This document shows positions 7,357 through 16,435 of a stretch of 64,000 nucleotides of DNA, one piece after another; position 1 is the stretch's first letter, and each line of letters starts with the position of its first letter. Where the stretch lies: contig JAAZZQ010000037.1 in the NCBI GenBank assembly GCA_014239155.1, forward strand, positions 62,001-126,000, given 5' to 3'. The notes beneath the pieces are model-generated. The model saw nothing but the letters and a program-made list of their open reading frames with translations. It did no database searches and was not told the origin of the DNA. Source of the stretch: Lachnospiraceae bacterium (GTDB taxonomy: Bacteria > Bacillota > Clostridia > Lachnospirales > Lachnospiraceae). The translations under genes were made by a program, and so were the position numbers.

Positions 7357-10300
7357 TTATCTTGCCGCAAAGTTATTCACTTTCCGCGCATTAATTTTAA
7401 ATCGAATGGTTTTTGTCCCGCCGTAACTCCCCACACCTTGGATTGTCACCTGCGCTATTCCCTTCCTATCATTATTAAGATAGGTATCTGGCAAAATCTG
7501 ATAGGCGTCTGTAGACAATATTCCTTTGCCAATGTTCACAACAAAATCTTCTGGCGATACTGTAACACTATCGCCATTATAATAAAATTTGGTCTTTACC
7601 GTAACTTTTGCCTTGGACAAATCCTTCCCCGCCGCAAGGATTCGATACGAGGCAGTTGTCTTTGTCCCCGCATAATTTCCTTTTCCAGTAATCTCTATGG
7701 TAACTTCTGCCCCAGCCAATAGACGATCTACCTTTTTATTCAGCACCATACCATCACATTTATAAATAATATTTTTATCATAATCTTTTCCGGCAGCAAG
7801 CTTATTTCCATTGGTATCTTTTAAAACAGGCGTACTCACATAACCGCCAACCTTTGTTGACACCACTTTATCTGCAACAGTAACAGTTGTATTGGCCAGA
7901 CTGCCTTTTCCAACTTTGAACGATAATACTTTCTTTGCCCGAAAATTCTTTTTTCCTGTAATGGTCACTGTCGCATTCGCGCCAATCCTTTTGTTATCTT
8001 GATAGCTAAGTGTGTAATCGATCCCTTCTTTTAACTGTTGTCCCGCATAAGTAACAATCACTTTGGGCTTTGCTCCATTTTTCTCATAAGGCTGCGTATC
8101 TCCTTCTTTTGCAAATACAGTTAAGACATCCACATTATCAATTGCATATGGTGTTACACGAAATGATTTTACTGTCGTTCCATAATAAGCATTTTTCCCA
8201 GAAATTGTAATCTTTGCAGTTCCAACAGTCTCTGTACCAGTCAGCGAATGGATTACATAATCTTCCCCTTCTGTCAACGGGTGCCCATTTTTATCCCGAA
8301 TCATGGGCTTCACCGCATTGCCTGTATAGACCACACTGTCCACTTTCAGCGCAGATACCTTTGTGCCCTGCACGCGAACCGTTGTCACAAGCTCACCAAT
8401 ATAGGTCTCTCCTATTCCGCGTATTGTAACATAGTGCATTCCAGCACCATAATACTCTAATGTATCAAACACATAATCTACCCTTGGCTCTAACTGCTTT
8501 CCTTTGTATTTGAGCGTAATTAATTCCTCTTGAATTTCTGCCACACCTTCCACAAGTTTTGGGTCTGGTATCTTCTTTGTTATCTTTACAGAACGCATTG
8601 CCACACATTCTGTATTGTCTGTAATTGTCAGCGTTGTCTCCAAAGTTCCTGTAAAGTTGCCTTTTCCTGTCACAATAACGCGATATTCTCCCACTTGTGT
8701 TGGTTCCTCTGGATAAGAAACAATAAAATCCTTGTTCGGGACTAACTTTGTATTGTTCCAAACGACTGTTGGGATTGGCTTTTGTTTTCCTTTTTCATGT
8801 AAAGAAACTGCCATTTTTTCTATCTTTATAGTATTGGATTGACTAATATCTACTGGATGAATCGCAAAAGTTCGCGTATAACTCCCTGTATAATTGCCTT
8901 TTCCTGTCACAATCATTGTGGGCGGTTTTTTCGCAGTTTCATCCGCGACGTTCACATTGTTTTTATAACTGATTGTATAGTCCAATCCCGGTCTAAGTGG
9001 TTCTAATCCGCTGTACACTGTTATCTGGTCAAATGTTATTGCCGTTCCTGTATACGTTGTTGTTTTATAATCCTTGCACTCCGCCCAGATGCCTTCCCAT
9101 TTGGCATAGAGTGTAATATTGCCTATGCTGCCTTTTTCTATAGAAGTAATACGCTCCTGTCCTTTGGGATCAGAATACCATCCTAAAAAGGTTAAATCTG
9201 AATTTTGATATTCCGGTGCCTCAATCAAAAATGTCTCCGTCTCGATTGTATATCCTTCTGGATTTGTCGCCGCGTTTGTTCCATAGCCTAATACATATGT
9301 AATTGTATAGAATATCGGTCGATAAACAGGTCGTATTGTAAGGCTTTCCCGAATATTATTACAGTCATGATCCCAGCCTTCCCATTCATATCCCTCCGGT
9401 ACAATCATTTCAGGTGGCACCACACTTTCGCCTTCTTTTACCGACACTTTTGTCAAAAGTCTGTCGTTCTTATCCAGAAAAGAAACTTGATAATATCGGT
9501 CCCATTTGGCATAAAATATGCGGTCGCCTCCACTTCCTTTCTCTATCCCATTTACCTTCGTTTGATATGTAGCATCTGCAAACCAACCTGCAAAAACAAA
9601 ATCTTCCCGTTTTGGCTCTTGCAATACAATTCTGTCAGACTCTATCTGGTAAGTCATAGGATTGTCTGGGCTATTTACTCCCCCATTTAGCACATAAGTA
9701 ATCTGATAGGTTTTAGGCTCCCACTTGGCATAAAATATGCGGTTTTCACTGCTTCCTTTCTCAATTATTTGAACTTGATTTTGATATGTTGCATCCGCAA
9801 ACCAACCTACAAAATAATAGTGTTCTCGAACTGGTTCCCTTAATTCAATATCCTCCATTTCTATATGGTATTCTAACGGATTATCCAAATGATTTATACC
9901 ACCTTCCAACACATATTGTATTTGATATATTGTTGGGGTCCACTTGGCATAAAGGATTTTGTCTCCAGTGCTTCCCTTAGCAATCGCCGTGACTTCTGTC
10001 TTGTACTCTGGTTCTGCATACCAACCTGCAAAATCGTAACAGGCTCTTGTTGGCGGTTCTAGCGCAAATGTATCTGTCTCCACATTGTAATTTGTTCTAT
10101 TTTGGCTGTTGTTTATCCCTCCATTTAGCACATAATCAATTGGATAAGAAATTTTTGTATAGACAGCCATAACTGTCTCATCTTGGACAATATTAGAATA
10201 CCTTCCTTTCCAATAAGAAAATGTATATCCCACAGGAGGCGTCATCTTTTTGTCTGGCGGTATCGCATATCCACCCGCCGCAATGATTTGACGGTCAAAA

Positions 10301-12069
10301 ACCGTTCCAAACTGGTCCTGAAAGGTTACTGTGTACACCTCGCCCTCTGTCTGATTGGAGTCGTTCAAAACATAAATCGTACTCCTTTCTGACAAAGCAT
10401 AACTAGCTCTTTTAACGTACTGAATCCGATCTTCCTTTTTGATAAAGCCATAGATATTGTCTGTGTCTTCTTTTGGCAGCGCAAAACGCACCTGTGCAGT
10501 ATATGGCTGGTCACTGTCCAAATCAATATAGGAAATATTTCTGTTATTGTTGTAATAAAGTTTGGTATTATCCAATGCAAGACCAGAATAAATTGTATCG
10601 ATTGTAGTCAACTGTTCTGCCGTTGCACTTATTCCATTGTTGTCATATGCTCTGCACTCTAACGTTTTATCTTTTGAAATATAATAGTATTTTTGCGTAT
10701 AGTCACTGTCATACAAAAGCGGTGAACAGACATCACGCCAAAATGCATTGTCATACTTTGTTCCATCTGCCTGAATGTCCACAACTCCACTGCCTTTTGT
10801 CACATACCAATCATAGTGTTTGCTGTGGTTGGTAGCACTTTTCTGAAATTCCTCATCAGATTGCAGTAGATACGAATGACGCACCAATCCATATTTATCC
10901 CATGTTGGGTCATTCCAAGTCGCATCTAACTGATACAAACTGCCATCAATTTCCACAAGATTCCATGCATGGTTCATTGCATCACTTGTCACAATATAGC
11001 ACTCTATGCCAAACTCATTCATTAAATATTTGTATGCAAGTGCATACCCCTGACAGACAGCAATGCGATTCACCAACACACCATAGGCGCTGTAAGACTC
11101 CTTTGGTATTGTTTTATCCGCAAGGCGTTCCTTATCATACTCACAGTTCAAAACAATATACTCGTGGATTGCAATTGCAATCTGCAAGTCATCCATATCC
11201 TCTGTTACAACAGACTTTGCCTTTTGCACTTCCGCATAAAATGCCTCCTCGTCAATATTCTGAAAATACTGCGGAGAAATTTTTGTAATCAATTTAGAAG
11301 TTTTGTTGTAGGATACCCCATATCCTGTCCGCGCATAGTACAAATCTGGATGATCATTGACCACCGCATAGTATATTCCTAAAAGCTGTTTTCTATCCTC
11401 TGTATTATCCCAATAAAACTGATACTCCGCAATCGGAATCGAGGTCGCTCGTTCTTTTAATGCTGTGTACATTGTCTCTGCAAGTACATCAATATCTCCT
11501 GTTGAAAACAGGCTAATCCCATTTTCATAACCTGCCTCCTCATTTAAAACACAATATCCCCCCGCCTGAAACAAATAATCTGGGTTGCCTTCCTCAAACG
11601 CATCCACCTCGCTGTTACCTGTTTGTGATAGAGATGGATTATAGTCGTTTTCTGTTTCTGTCTCCGCTTCGGTTTTCATTTGAGATTCGGTCTCGGCTTC
11701 AGTTTGGGATTCGATCTCGATCTCAGTTTCAGATTTGTCTTCGGTTTGGGATTGGGTTTTCATTTCAAATTCAGTCTTGGTTTCAGACTCAGCCTCCGCT
11801 TCTAATTCAGATGCAGCCTCATCTTTCGTTTCTGTGTCAGGTTCTGTTTCATAAGGAAGCTTTGTCGTTTCTGCTTCCTCTAATACACTGCCAGATTGCG
11901 CTTGTCTCTCTGTCTCAATTTGTACTTCCAATTGTTCCTCTTCTAAAGATGTTAACTCTGATTGGTATTGAAGCTCTGGTTCAATCGTCTCTGTCGCACA
12001 GATTTTCTCTGCACAAAGCTGAAACACTATCAGTACCATCAATATACCTGACAGAACTCTTCTGTACAT
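7357..12069 (-). CDS. Large secreted protein: transglutaminase-like domain plus InlB-type and Ig-like repeats
   Basis: This 1570-residue protein starts with a signal peptide (1-25). Residues about 38-150 form a low-complexity acidic stretch of E, T, S, Q. A transglutaminase/protease-like core follows, with Cys339 (RIAVCQGYALAY), His367 (MNHAWNLVE) and Asp382 (YQLDATWND), the complete triad. Next come four Listeria-Bacteroides (InlB/Flg_new) repeats with the pattern YVLNGG, then GWFADATYQ, then FYAKW (about 655-1000), mixed with two divergent copies. About seven beta repeats built around DYTISYKNN and VTGKGNYTGS fill the C-terminal third. No LPXTG signal or membrane anchor is visible, so it may be released or held by the repeats. 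The enzyme could cut or cross-link proteins outside the cell; substrate unknown. Confidence 0.85.
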   Translation of the reverse strand: MYRRVLSGILMVLIVFQLCAEKICATETIEPELQYQSELTSLEEEQLEVQIETERQAQSGSVLEEAETTKLPYETEPDTETKDEAASELEAEAESETKTEFEMKTQSQTEDKSETEIEIESQTEAETESQMKTEAETETENDYNPSLSQTGNSEVDAFEEGNPDYLFQAGGYCVLNEEAGYENGISLFSTGDIDVLAETMYTALKERATSIPIAEYQFYWDNTEDRKQLLGIYYAVVNDHPDLYYARTGYGVSYNKTSKLITKISPQYFQNIDEEAFYAEVQKAKSVVTEDMDDLQIAIAIHEYIVLNCEYDKERLADKTIPKESYSAYGVLVNRIAVCQGYALAYKYLMNEFGIECYIVTSDAMNHAWNLVEIDGSLYQLDATWNDPTWDKYGLVRHSYLLQSDEEFQKSATNHSKHYDWYVTKGSGVVDIQADGTKYDNAFWRDVCSPLLYDSDYTQKYYYISKDKTLECRAYDNNGISATAEQLTTIDTIYSGLALDNTKLYYNNNRNISYIDLDSDQPYTAQVRFALPKEDTDNIYGFIKKEDRIQYVKRASYALSERSTIYVLNDSNQTEGEVYTVTFQDQFGTVFDRQIIAAGGYAIPPDKKMTPPVGYTFSYWKGRYSNIVQDETVMAVYTKISYPIDYVLNGGINNSQNRTNYNVETDTFALEPPTRACYDFAGWYAEPEYKTEVTAIAKGSTGDKILYAKWTPTIYQIQYVLEGGINHLDNPLEYHIEMEDIELREPVREHYYFVGWFADATYQNQVQIIEKGSSENRIFYAKWEPKTYQITYVLNGGVNSPDNPMTYQIESDRIVLQEPKREDFVFAGWFADATYQTKVNGIEKGSGGDRIFYAKWDRYYQVSFLDKNDRLLTKVSVKEGESVVPPEMIVPEGYEWEGWDHDCNNIRESLTIRPVYRPIFYTITYVLGYGTNAATNPEGYTIETETFLIEAPEYQNSDLTFLGWYSDPKGQERITSIEKGSIGNITLYAKWEGIWAECKDYKTTTYTGTAITFDQITVYSGLEPLRPGLDYTISYKNNVNVADETAKKPPTMIVTGKGNYTGSYTRTFAIHPVDISQSNTIKIEKMAVSLHEKGKQKPIPTVVWNNTKLVPNKDFIVSYPEEPTQVGEYRVIVTGKGNFTGTLETTLTITDNTECVAMRSVKITKKIPDPKLVEGVAEIQEELITLKYKGKQLEPRVDYVFDTLEYYGAGMHYVTIRGIGETYIGELVTTVRVQGTKVSALKVDSVVYTGNAVKPMIRDKNGHPLTEGEDYVIHSLTGTETVGTAKITISGKNAYYGTTVKSFRVTPYAIDNVDVLTVFAKEGDTQPYEKNGAKPKVIVTYAGQQLKEGIDYTLSYQDNKRIGANATVTITGKKNFRAKKVLSFKVGKGSLANTTVTVADKVVSTKVGGYVSTPVLKDTNGNKLAAGKDYDKNIIYKCDGMVLNKKVDRLLAGAEVTIEITGKGNYAGTKTTASYRILAAGKDLSKAKVTVKTKFYYNGDSVTVSPEDFVVNIGKGILSTDAYQILPDTYLNNDRKGIAQVTIQGVGSYGGTKTIRFKINARKVNNFAAR

Positions 12070-12118
12070 GCTACCACCCTTTCCCCTATCTCATAAAATT
12101 GCCACTTTCCTAATCAAT

Positions 12119-12147
12119 ATTACACCCTTAAATAAGGAAAAAGTCAA
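12119..12147 (-). promoter_or_regulatory. Probable sigma-A promoter of the large surface protein
   Basis: TTGACT (12142-12147) and TGTAAT (12119-12124) are 17 bases apart on the minus strand, 50 bases before the ATG at 12069. TAATAT two bases further is an alternative -10. Confidence 0.6.
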
Positions 12148-12174
12148 GAACATAATTCAGAAGCGGGAATCGAT

Positions 12175-15100
12175 TTAACCCTGAAATGCTGCTGACTTTA
12201 CATAGTCCACAAGACTTCGATACAAGCAATCCGCCTCCGGAAACTCCTTTTTAAGCGAGAGCAAATCCACATGGCAGACGAGCATTTTTCCTGCACTGTG
12301 TCTTAGCTCATAAATCAGTCCCAAATTATGATTGCGTTCAAAGTTGTCCATCATGCGCACAATTGGCTTAATGTATTTTGTCTCCTCTGTTTTATCCAAT
12401 ATCATTGGTCTGGAATGACTGACAATGGGATACCACTGTGCTGTTGTGTACGTCTCACTTGCAAAGCCACTAAGTGCAGGATGCGTATTATCAATCAACA
12501 ACCCCATAGTTCCAACTGGAACTGGTTTTCCTGCACGCTCTGATATTGAACGAAACATTGGGTAGCACCAAAAATCGGTACAATATTCCCCCTTAATGGT
12601 ACTGTCTGGGAGTGTGCTGTTTGGTTTCACAAAAAGTAATACAAATTCTCCGCGGTGACAAGCCTCCAAAGCAGCCTTGTTATGATTGGTTATACATACA
12701 TTCCTGTCATTCAAATGAAATTCTTCTACCACAACAGCCTTTTCTGAAATAGTTTCTTCCTTTATCAATTTTGTATCATATAAAACAGTTTCCTTCTGAA
12801 TAGCACTCTCTTCATATACAAATATATCATATTCATTTTCAATCGCATCCACATTTTCCTCTGACAGAACAAAATGTAATTCATACATTGCATTATTGTT
12901 GCATGCTGGGACTTTTAATGAAATGGTTCCGAGAGAAAATAGTCCCCGCCCCATAATCTCTGGACACTCCATTATCTGTATCTGTTTTTCTATTCTGTTT
13001 TCAACAGCGCTTCCCGCCTGTTGTTTCAAGTACCAGATTACCTTTAACTGTGGTTTTAACAATCTTTCAGGTCGATAATAGCGGAGTTTTACTTCACAGT
13101 CCACACAACTATCACTTTGCATTACAAAGCTATCCAACGTTGGCAGAAGTACTGCATCCGAACAGAACTTACGCCACTTATCGCGCGCAACCACACCCTT
13201 ATTTTTATGAAACGCGTTTAATATGCCTACAAGTGCTGTTCCCTGACCAGAAAAATCTTTTATGTCCAGCAATTGAAAACCACTTAACTCAGCACTGCGA
13301 AATGCTGCCTCCAGCTCCAATTTATAACATACCTCGGCAAGTTTTCCCGAAGCATATAGATAATCATCCGCATAACAAAACAACCCTTTCTCCTCCATGC
13401 GCTCCCGAAAAATTTTAAGATTTTCAGGCTGCAAAACACCTGTATACAGTGCAATTTCCTGAAAATCCGGCGTGAACTCATACTGCCCGATCTCATGAGA
13501 GATCACTGGAACATGCGCAATCATTTCTTCCCCACCCTCTGTAGTTTCTACTTCCTTTATGCCCGTACCATACTGAATCTGTATGGTTTTACTTTTTACT
13601 ACCTCATCTCTCTTCGTTTGTGCTGGCAATATTACATCATCGTAATTCCAGTATGCGCCTGGTCTCTGTGTCTGCACAAAGCCAAGCGGCGCATCACACA
13701 TTGCATAGGAACCGCGAAACAGACGATACTTTGAAAATCGCACACCGCTAAAAAAATCGTCATTTGACAATACAGATGGTGCAAATTGGTGGTTATTGCT
13801 CCCCTGCGTGTACAGGTGTCGCGTATCATGCATTTTAAGTATCCCCATTATTCTATTAATTTCCTCTTTACTGCCCCACAGCTCATTTCCCATACTCATG
13901 CCAAAGAAAGACGGCAAATCACCAAAGGCGTCAAGTGTACGAATCCCCTCCTCCAAAAGAAAATTCTGCTGATTTTTATCACACCGTTCATCTTCCTTAT
14001 TATAAATAGAACCCCAGAAAGCAAGTTCTGCCTGAACATACATACCAAGATAAGCGGCCGCCAAAAATGCCGCTTTAGGCGGACAGCAGGTATGATATCG
14101 ATAGTGGTTAAGACCATACTCCTTACTGGTCCCATACACTCGCAGCCACGAATCCAAATCCATAGGCGCATACCCTGTCAGCGGAAAAATCATTCCATCA
14201 TGGGTTCCTCTTAAAAATATTTCTTTGTCATTGCAGTAAAGTGTTCGCTCTTGATGTGTCAAATCACGCAGTCCAAAATGACTTATGCGTTCGCACAGCA
14301 CCTTTCCTTTCCGCAAAATACGAACCGTAAGCTCATACACATATGGATTGTACTCATCCCACTCCTTAGCACTCTCGCCTAATGGATATTCAATAGAAAA
14401 CACATTGGAACATAATCTGTGTATTATTTTAGAACACTGTTTTTCACATTGTGCCAACTTATCAATACACTGTTCTTCACACTGCGACAGATTGTACACT
14501 TGACGTTTAAGAACTGCAAGGGTTTTGATTATGTATGGCACATTTTGCTCTCTGTTCTCTGCAATCCACGCGCGCCGCGTATCTGCTGTCTGTGTATATA
14601 ATGGCTCAAAATGCTCGAAATCCCGTCCCTCTTTCATGCGCAGCCGCGTAAGGCGACAACTTACTTCCACGCAAGCTTCTGAAAGTGTATTACACTGCGA
14701 TAACTGTAATCGGAGTTCTATTTTCTTATTCTTTCGACAAGGATATATCCACAATTTCTCAATTGCAATCTCCTCAACGATTTCTAATGAAATTTCTCCC
14801 AAAATACCATTCCAGTTTGTCTGTGTGTCTGGTGAAGTCATATGCCCTCCATTTGACACATAGTCTGTATTGTCAATCATTACAACAAGCGTATGTATTC
14901 CAGGCGTAAACCGTTGTGTCAACTCATACCGATGTTCCACATAAAAGCTATCAAAACTCCCTATATATGCACCGTCTACCCACACATTTGACTTCCTTGT
15001 CCTCTCCATAGAAAAAAAGAAACGCTTTTTTGTTTTCTCTGTCGTTTTGGGAATCTCAATTTCTTTTAAAAACCATGCATATCCTTCAAAATGATATGTT

Positions 15101-15276
15101 TCTGTTAAGTGTCCTATCTGCCATTCTGTACGCTTTTCTCCTTTTTTTGCCTCGGCGGTGGTTGTTGGAAGGTCAATCGTATCCTCAAATGTTGTCCTTC
15201 GATAATATTCTTGTTGCAGCCCTATCTTTTGTTCATCTAACGCAAACTGCCAAGTTCCAGATAAATTAAGTTTCAT
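12175..15276 (-). CDS. Glycoside hydrolase family 2 enzyme
   Basis: The 1033-residue protein has the family 2 plan: N-terminal sugar-binding sandwich (SGTWQFALD, WFLKEIEIP, SNVWVDGAYIG), immunoglobulin-like domain, and TIM barrel with the acid/base Glu465 (FFGMSMGNELWG) and likely nucleophile Glu595 (PVISHEIGQYEF). Family members cleave beta-galactosides, beta-glucuronides or beta-mannosides; the sequence does not settle which. There is no signal peptide, so it acts in the cytoplasm on imported sugars. Unusual is a Cys-rich insert around residues 262-290 made of two near-identical 11-residue units (LSQCEEQCIDK, LAQCEKQCSKI) just before the barrel. The start at 15276 has AAAGGGAA upstream. Confidence 0.85.
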   Translation of the reverse strand: MKLNLSGTWQFALDEQKIGLQQEYYRRTTFEDTIDLPTTTAEAKKGEKRTEWQIGHLTETYHFEGYAWFLKEIEIPKTTEKTKKRFFFSMERTRKSNVWVDGAYIGSFDSFYVEHRYELTQRFTPGIHTLVVMIDNTDYVSNGGHMTSPDTQTNWNGILGEISLEIVEEIAIEKLWIYPCRKNKKIELRLQLSQCNTLSEACVEVSCRLTRLRMKEGRDFEHFEPLYTQTADTRRAWIAENREQNVPYIIKTLAVLKRQVYNLSQCEEQCIDKLAQCEKQCSKIIHRLCSNVFSIEYPLGESAKEWDEYNPYVYELTVRILRKGKVLCERISHFGLRDLTHQERTLYCNDKEIFLRGTHDGMIFPLTGYAPMDLDSWLRVYGTSKEYGLNHYRYHTCCPPKAAFLAAAYLGMYVQAELAFWGSIYNKEDERCDKNQQNFLLEEGIRTLDAFGDLPSFFGMSMGNELWGSKEEINRIMGILKMHDTRHLYTQGSNNHQFAPSVLSNDDFFSGVRFSKYRLFRGSYAMCDAPLGFVQTQRPGAYWNYDDVILPAQTKRDEVVKSKTIQIQYGTGIKEVETTEGGEEMIAHVPVISHEIGQYEFTPDFQEIALYTGVLQPENLKIFRERMEEKGLFCYADDYLYASGKLAEVCYKLELEAAFRSAELSGFQLLDIKDFSGQGTALVGILNAFHKNKGVVARDKWRKFCSDAVLLPTLDSFVMQSDSCVDCEVKLRYYRPERLLKPQLKVIWYLKQQAGSAVENRIEKQIQIMECPEIMGRGLFSLGTISLKVPACNNNAMYELHFVLSEENVDAIENEYDIFVYEESAIQKETVLYDTKLIKEETISEKAVVVEEFHLNDRNVCITNHNKAALEACHRGEFVLLFVKPNSTLPDSTIKGEYCTDFWCYPMFRSISERAGKPVPVGTMGLLIDNTHPALSGFASETYTTAQWYPIVSHSRPMILDKTEETKYIKPIVRMMDNFERNHNLGLIYELRHSAGKMLVCHVDLLSLKKEFPEADCLYRSLVDYVKSAAFQG

Positions 15277-15515
15277 ATGTATTCCCTTTCTATAATTCAT
15301 ATTGTGATATCGGTACAACATTGCGCAAATATCAAGTACTATTTATCATTACGATTAACAGTCTATAATAATGCTTAGAATGCATCTCCTACCATATCTG
15401 TGTAAGAAAACTACTTTTTATTATTTAGGCAATGCTGTACAAACACTTTATTTAAAAATAGTATATCAAAAAATACAGGCTATAAAACCTGCATTTTTTG
15501 CACTATTTGATGTTA

Positions 15516-16182
15516 TTATTTGATGTATCTGTCTTTATACAACTTTAACATTATATTTGAGTATTCTGTACTGATAGTGTACTTTCCTTCTGCAACATCA
15601 TTTCCTAAAGTCAATCATACCTTTCCCTCTTCGTTAGAACTACTTGTTGTTACTGTTGTGATGTTCTGATTCTCCTCAACAGAAGCGATTTGCCAGACTT
15701 CCCATAAAACTTGCACATTGCAATTTAATTCTTGATGACCACTCTAACGTGTGTCACCTACACAGATACCTCTTGGAACAATTTGCGCAAATACATTTAC
15801 CTGTTTTCCAGAAGATATACTATTATCAGATGGATAGTTATCAATCTGTATTGAATTGTATTACACGTATTTTATAGAATCACCCTCTCTCACAATATAT
15901 CCAAGCGGATTATTACCCTTTGCTTTGGCTGTTCACTGCACAAGTACAAGCTCACCGCTTTTTAATTCTACCGCACAAAATTTATGATAATATCCATACA
16001 TGTTATTCGGCCTTAACAAGTTGCTGTTAATATTGTCGCTGACATATAAATACACATAATTCTTGTTGTCTATTGTCTCAAAAACATACACTCCATCTTC
16101 TGATGCTGCAAGCTGATAAAATGTCAGATTACTGTCAAAAGTGTGTTATAAAATTTTCGATACATGGCTCACCAATTACCAT
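15516..16182 (-). pseudogene. Remnant of a surface/Ig-like repeat protein with four in-frame stops
   Basis: Reading the minus strand in one frame from about 16182 to the TAA at 15516-15518 gives a continuous protein-like text (TFYQLAASEDGVYVFETIDN, LLRPNNMYGYYHKF, NPLGYIVREGDSIKYV, GKQVNVFAQIVP, VEENQNITTVTT, NDVAEGKYTISTEY) broken by TGA, TAA, TAG and TGA but with no frameshift over about 220 codons. The text looks like the C-terminal part of a secreted protein with beta-sandwich repeats. No plausible start remains upstream. The neighbouring GH2 and ABC genes are intact. I read it as a point-mutated 3' fragment rather than a recoded gene. Confidence 0.7.
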
Positions 16183-16296
16183 TCAGCGTATCGACTTACT
16201 TTATGAATGTAATATATTTAATATTTTCCAATTTGTAACAACTTCTTATGTTCATTCTTATTTTTATTTTTTCACAGAAACGCACCTAAATAAAGC

Positions 16297-16326
16297 CGGC
16301 AAATTGTCTGTTTTGCCGACTTTTTT
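16297..16326. terminator. Terminator-like hairpin between the dead surface gene and the ABC permease
   Basis: CGGCAAA and TTTGCCG form a 7-bp stem with an 8-base loop, followed on the plus strand by AC and six Ts. On the minus strand, TTTATTTAGG follows, so it could also serve the permease gene ending at 16436. Confidence 0.55.
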
Positions 16327-16435
16327 CAATTTTATATATTGTATTGCCCACATAATATGCTAGCATAATTATTATATTAGCAGTCAAAAAATCGACTGTT
16401 CCATTCTTATCAAAATAAAGTAATACTATCCCCAT

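Noticed and set aside
11630-11960. Tandem DNA repeat array or CRISPR in the acidic region of the surface protein
   Set aside because: The repeats are irregular GAA/ACA-type codons for a Glu/Thr/Ser-rich stretch with no constant unit or spacers; no CRISPR-like pattern occurs anywhere in the window.
15516-16182. Alternative genetic code or stop-codon recoding
   Set aside because: All three stop codons occur within one frame, and all neighbouring genes use the standard code.
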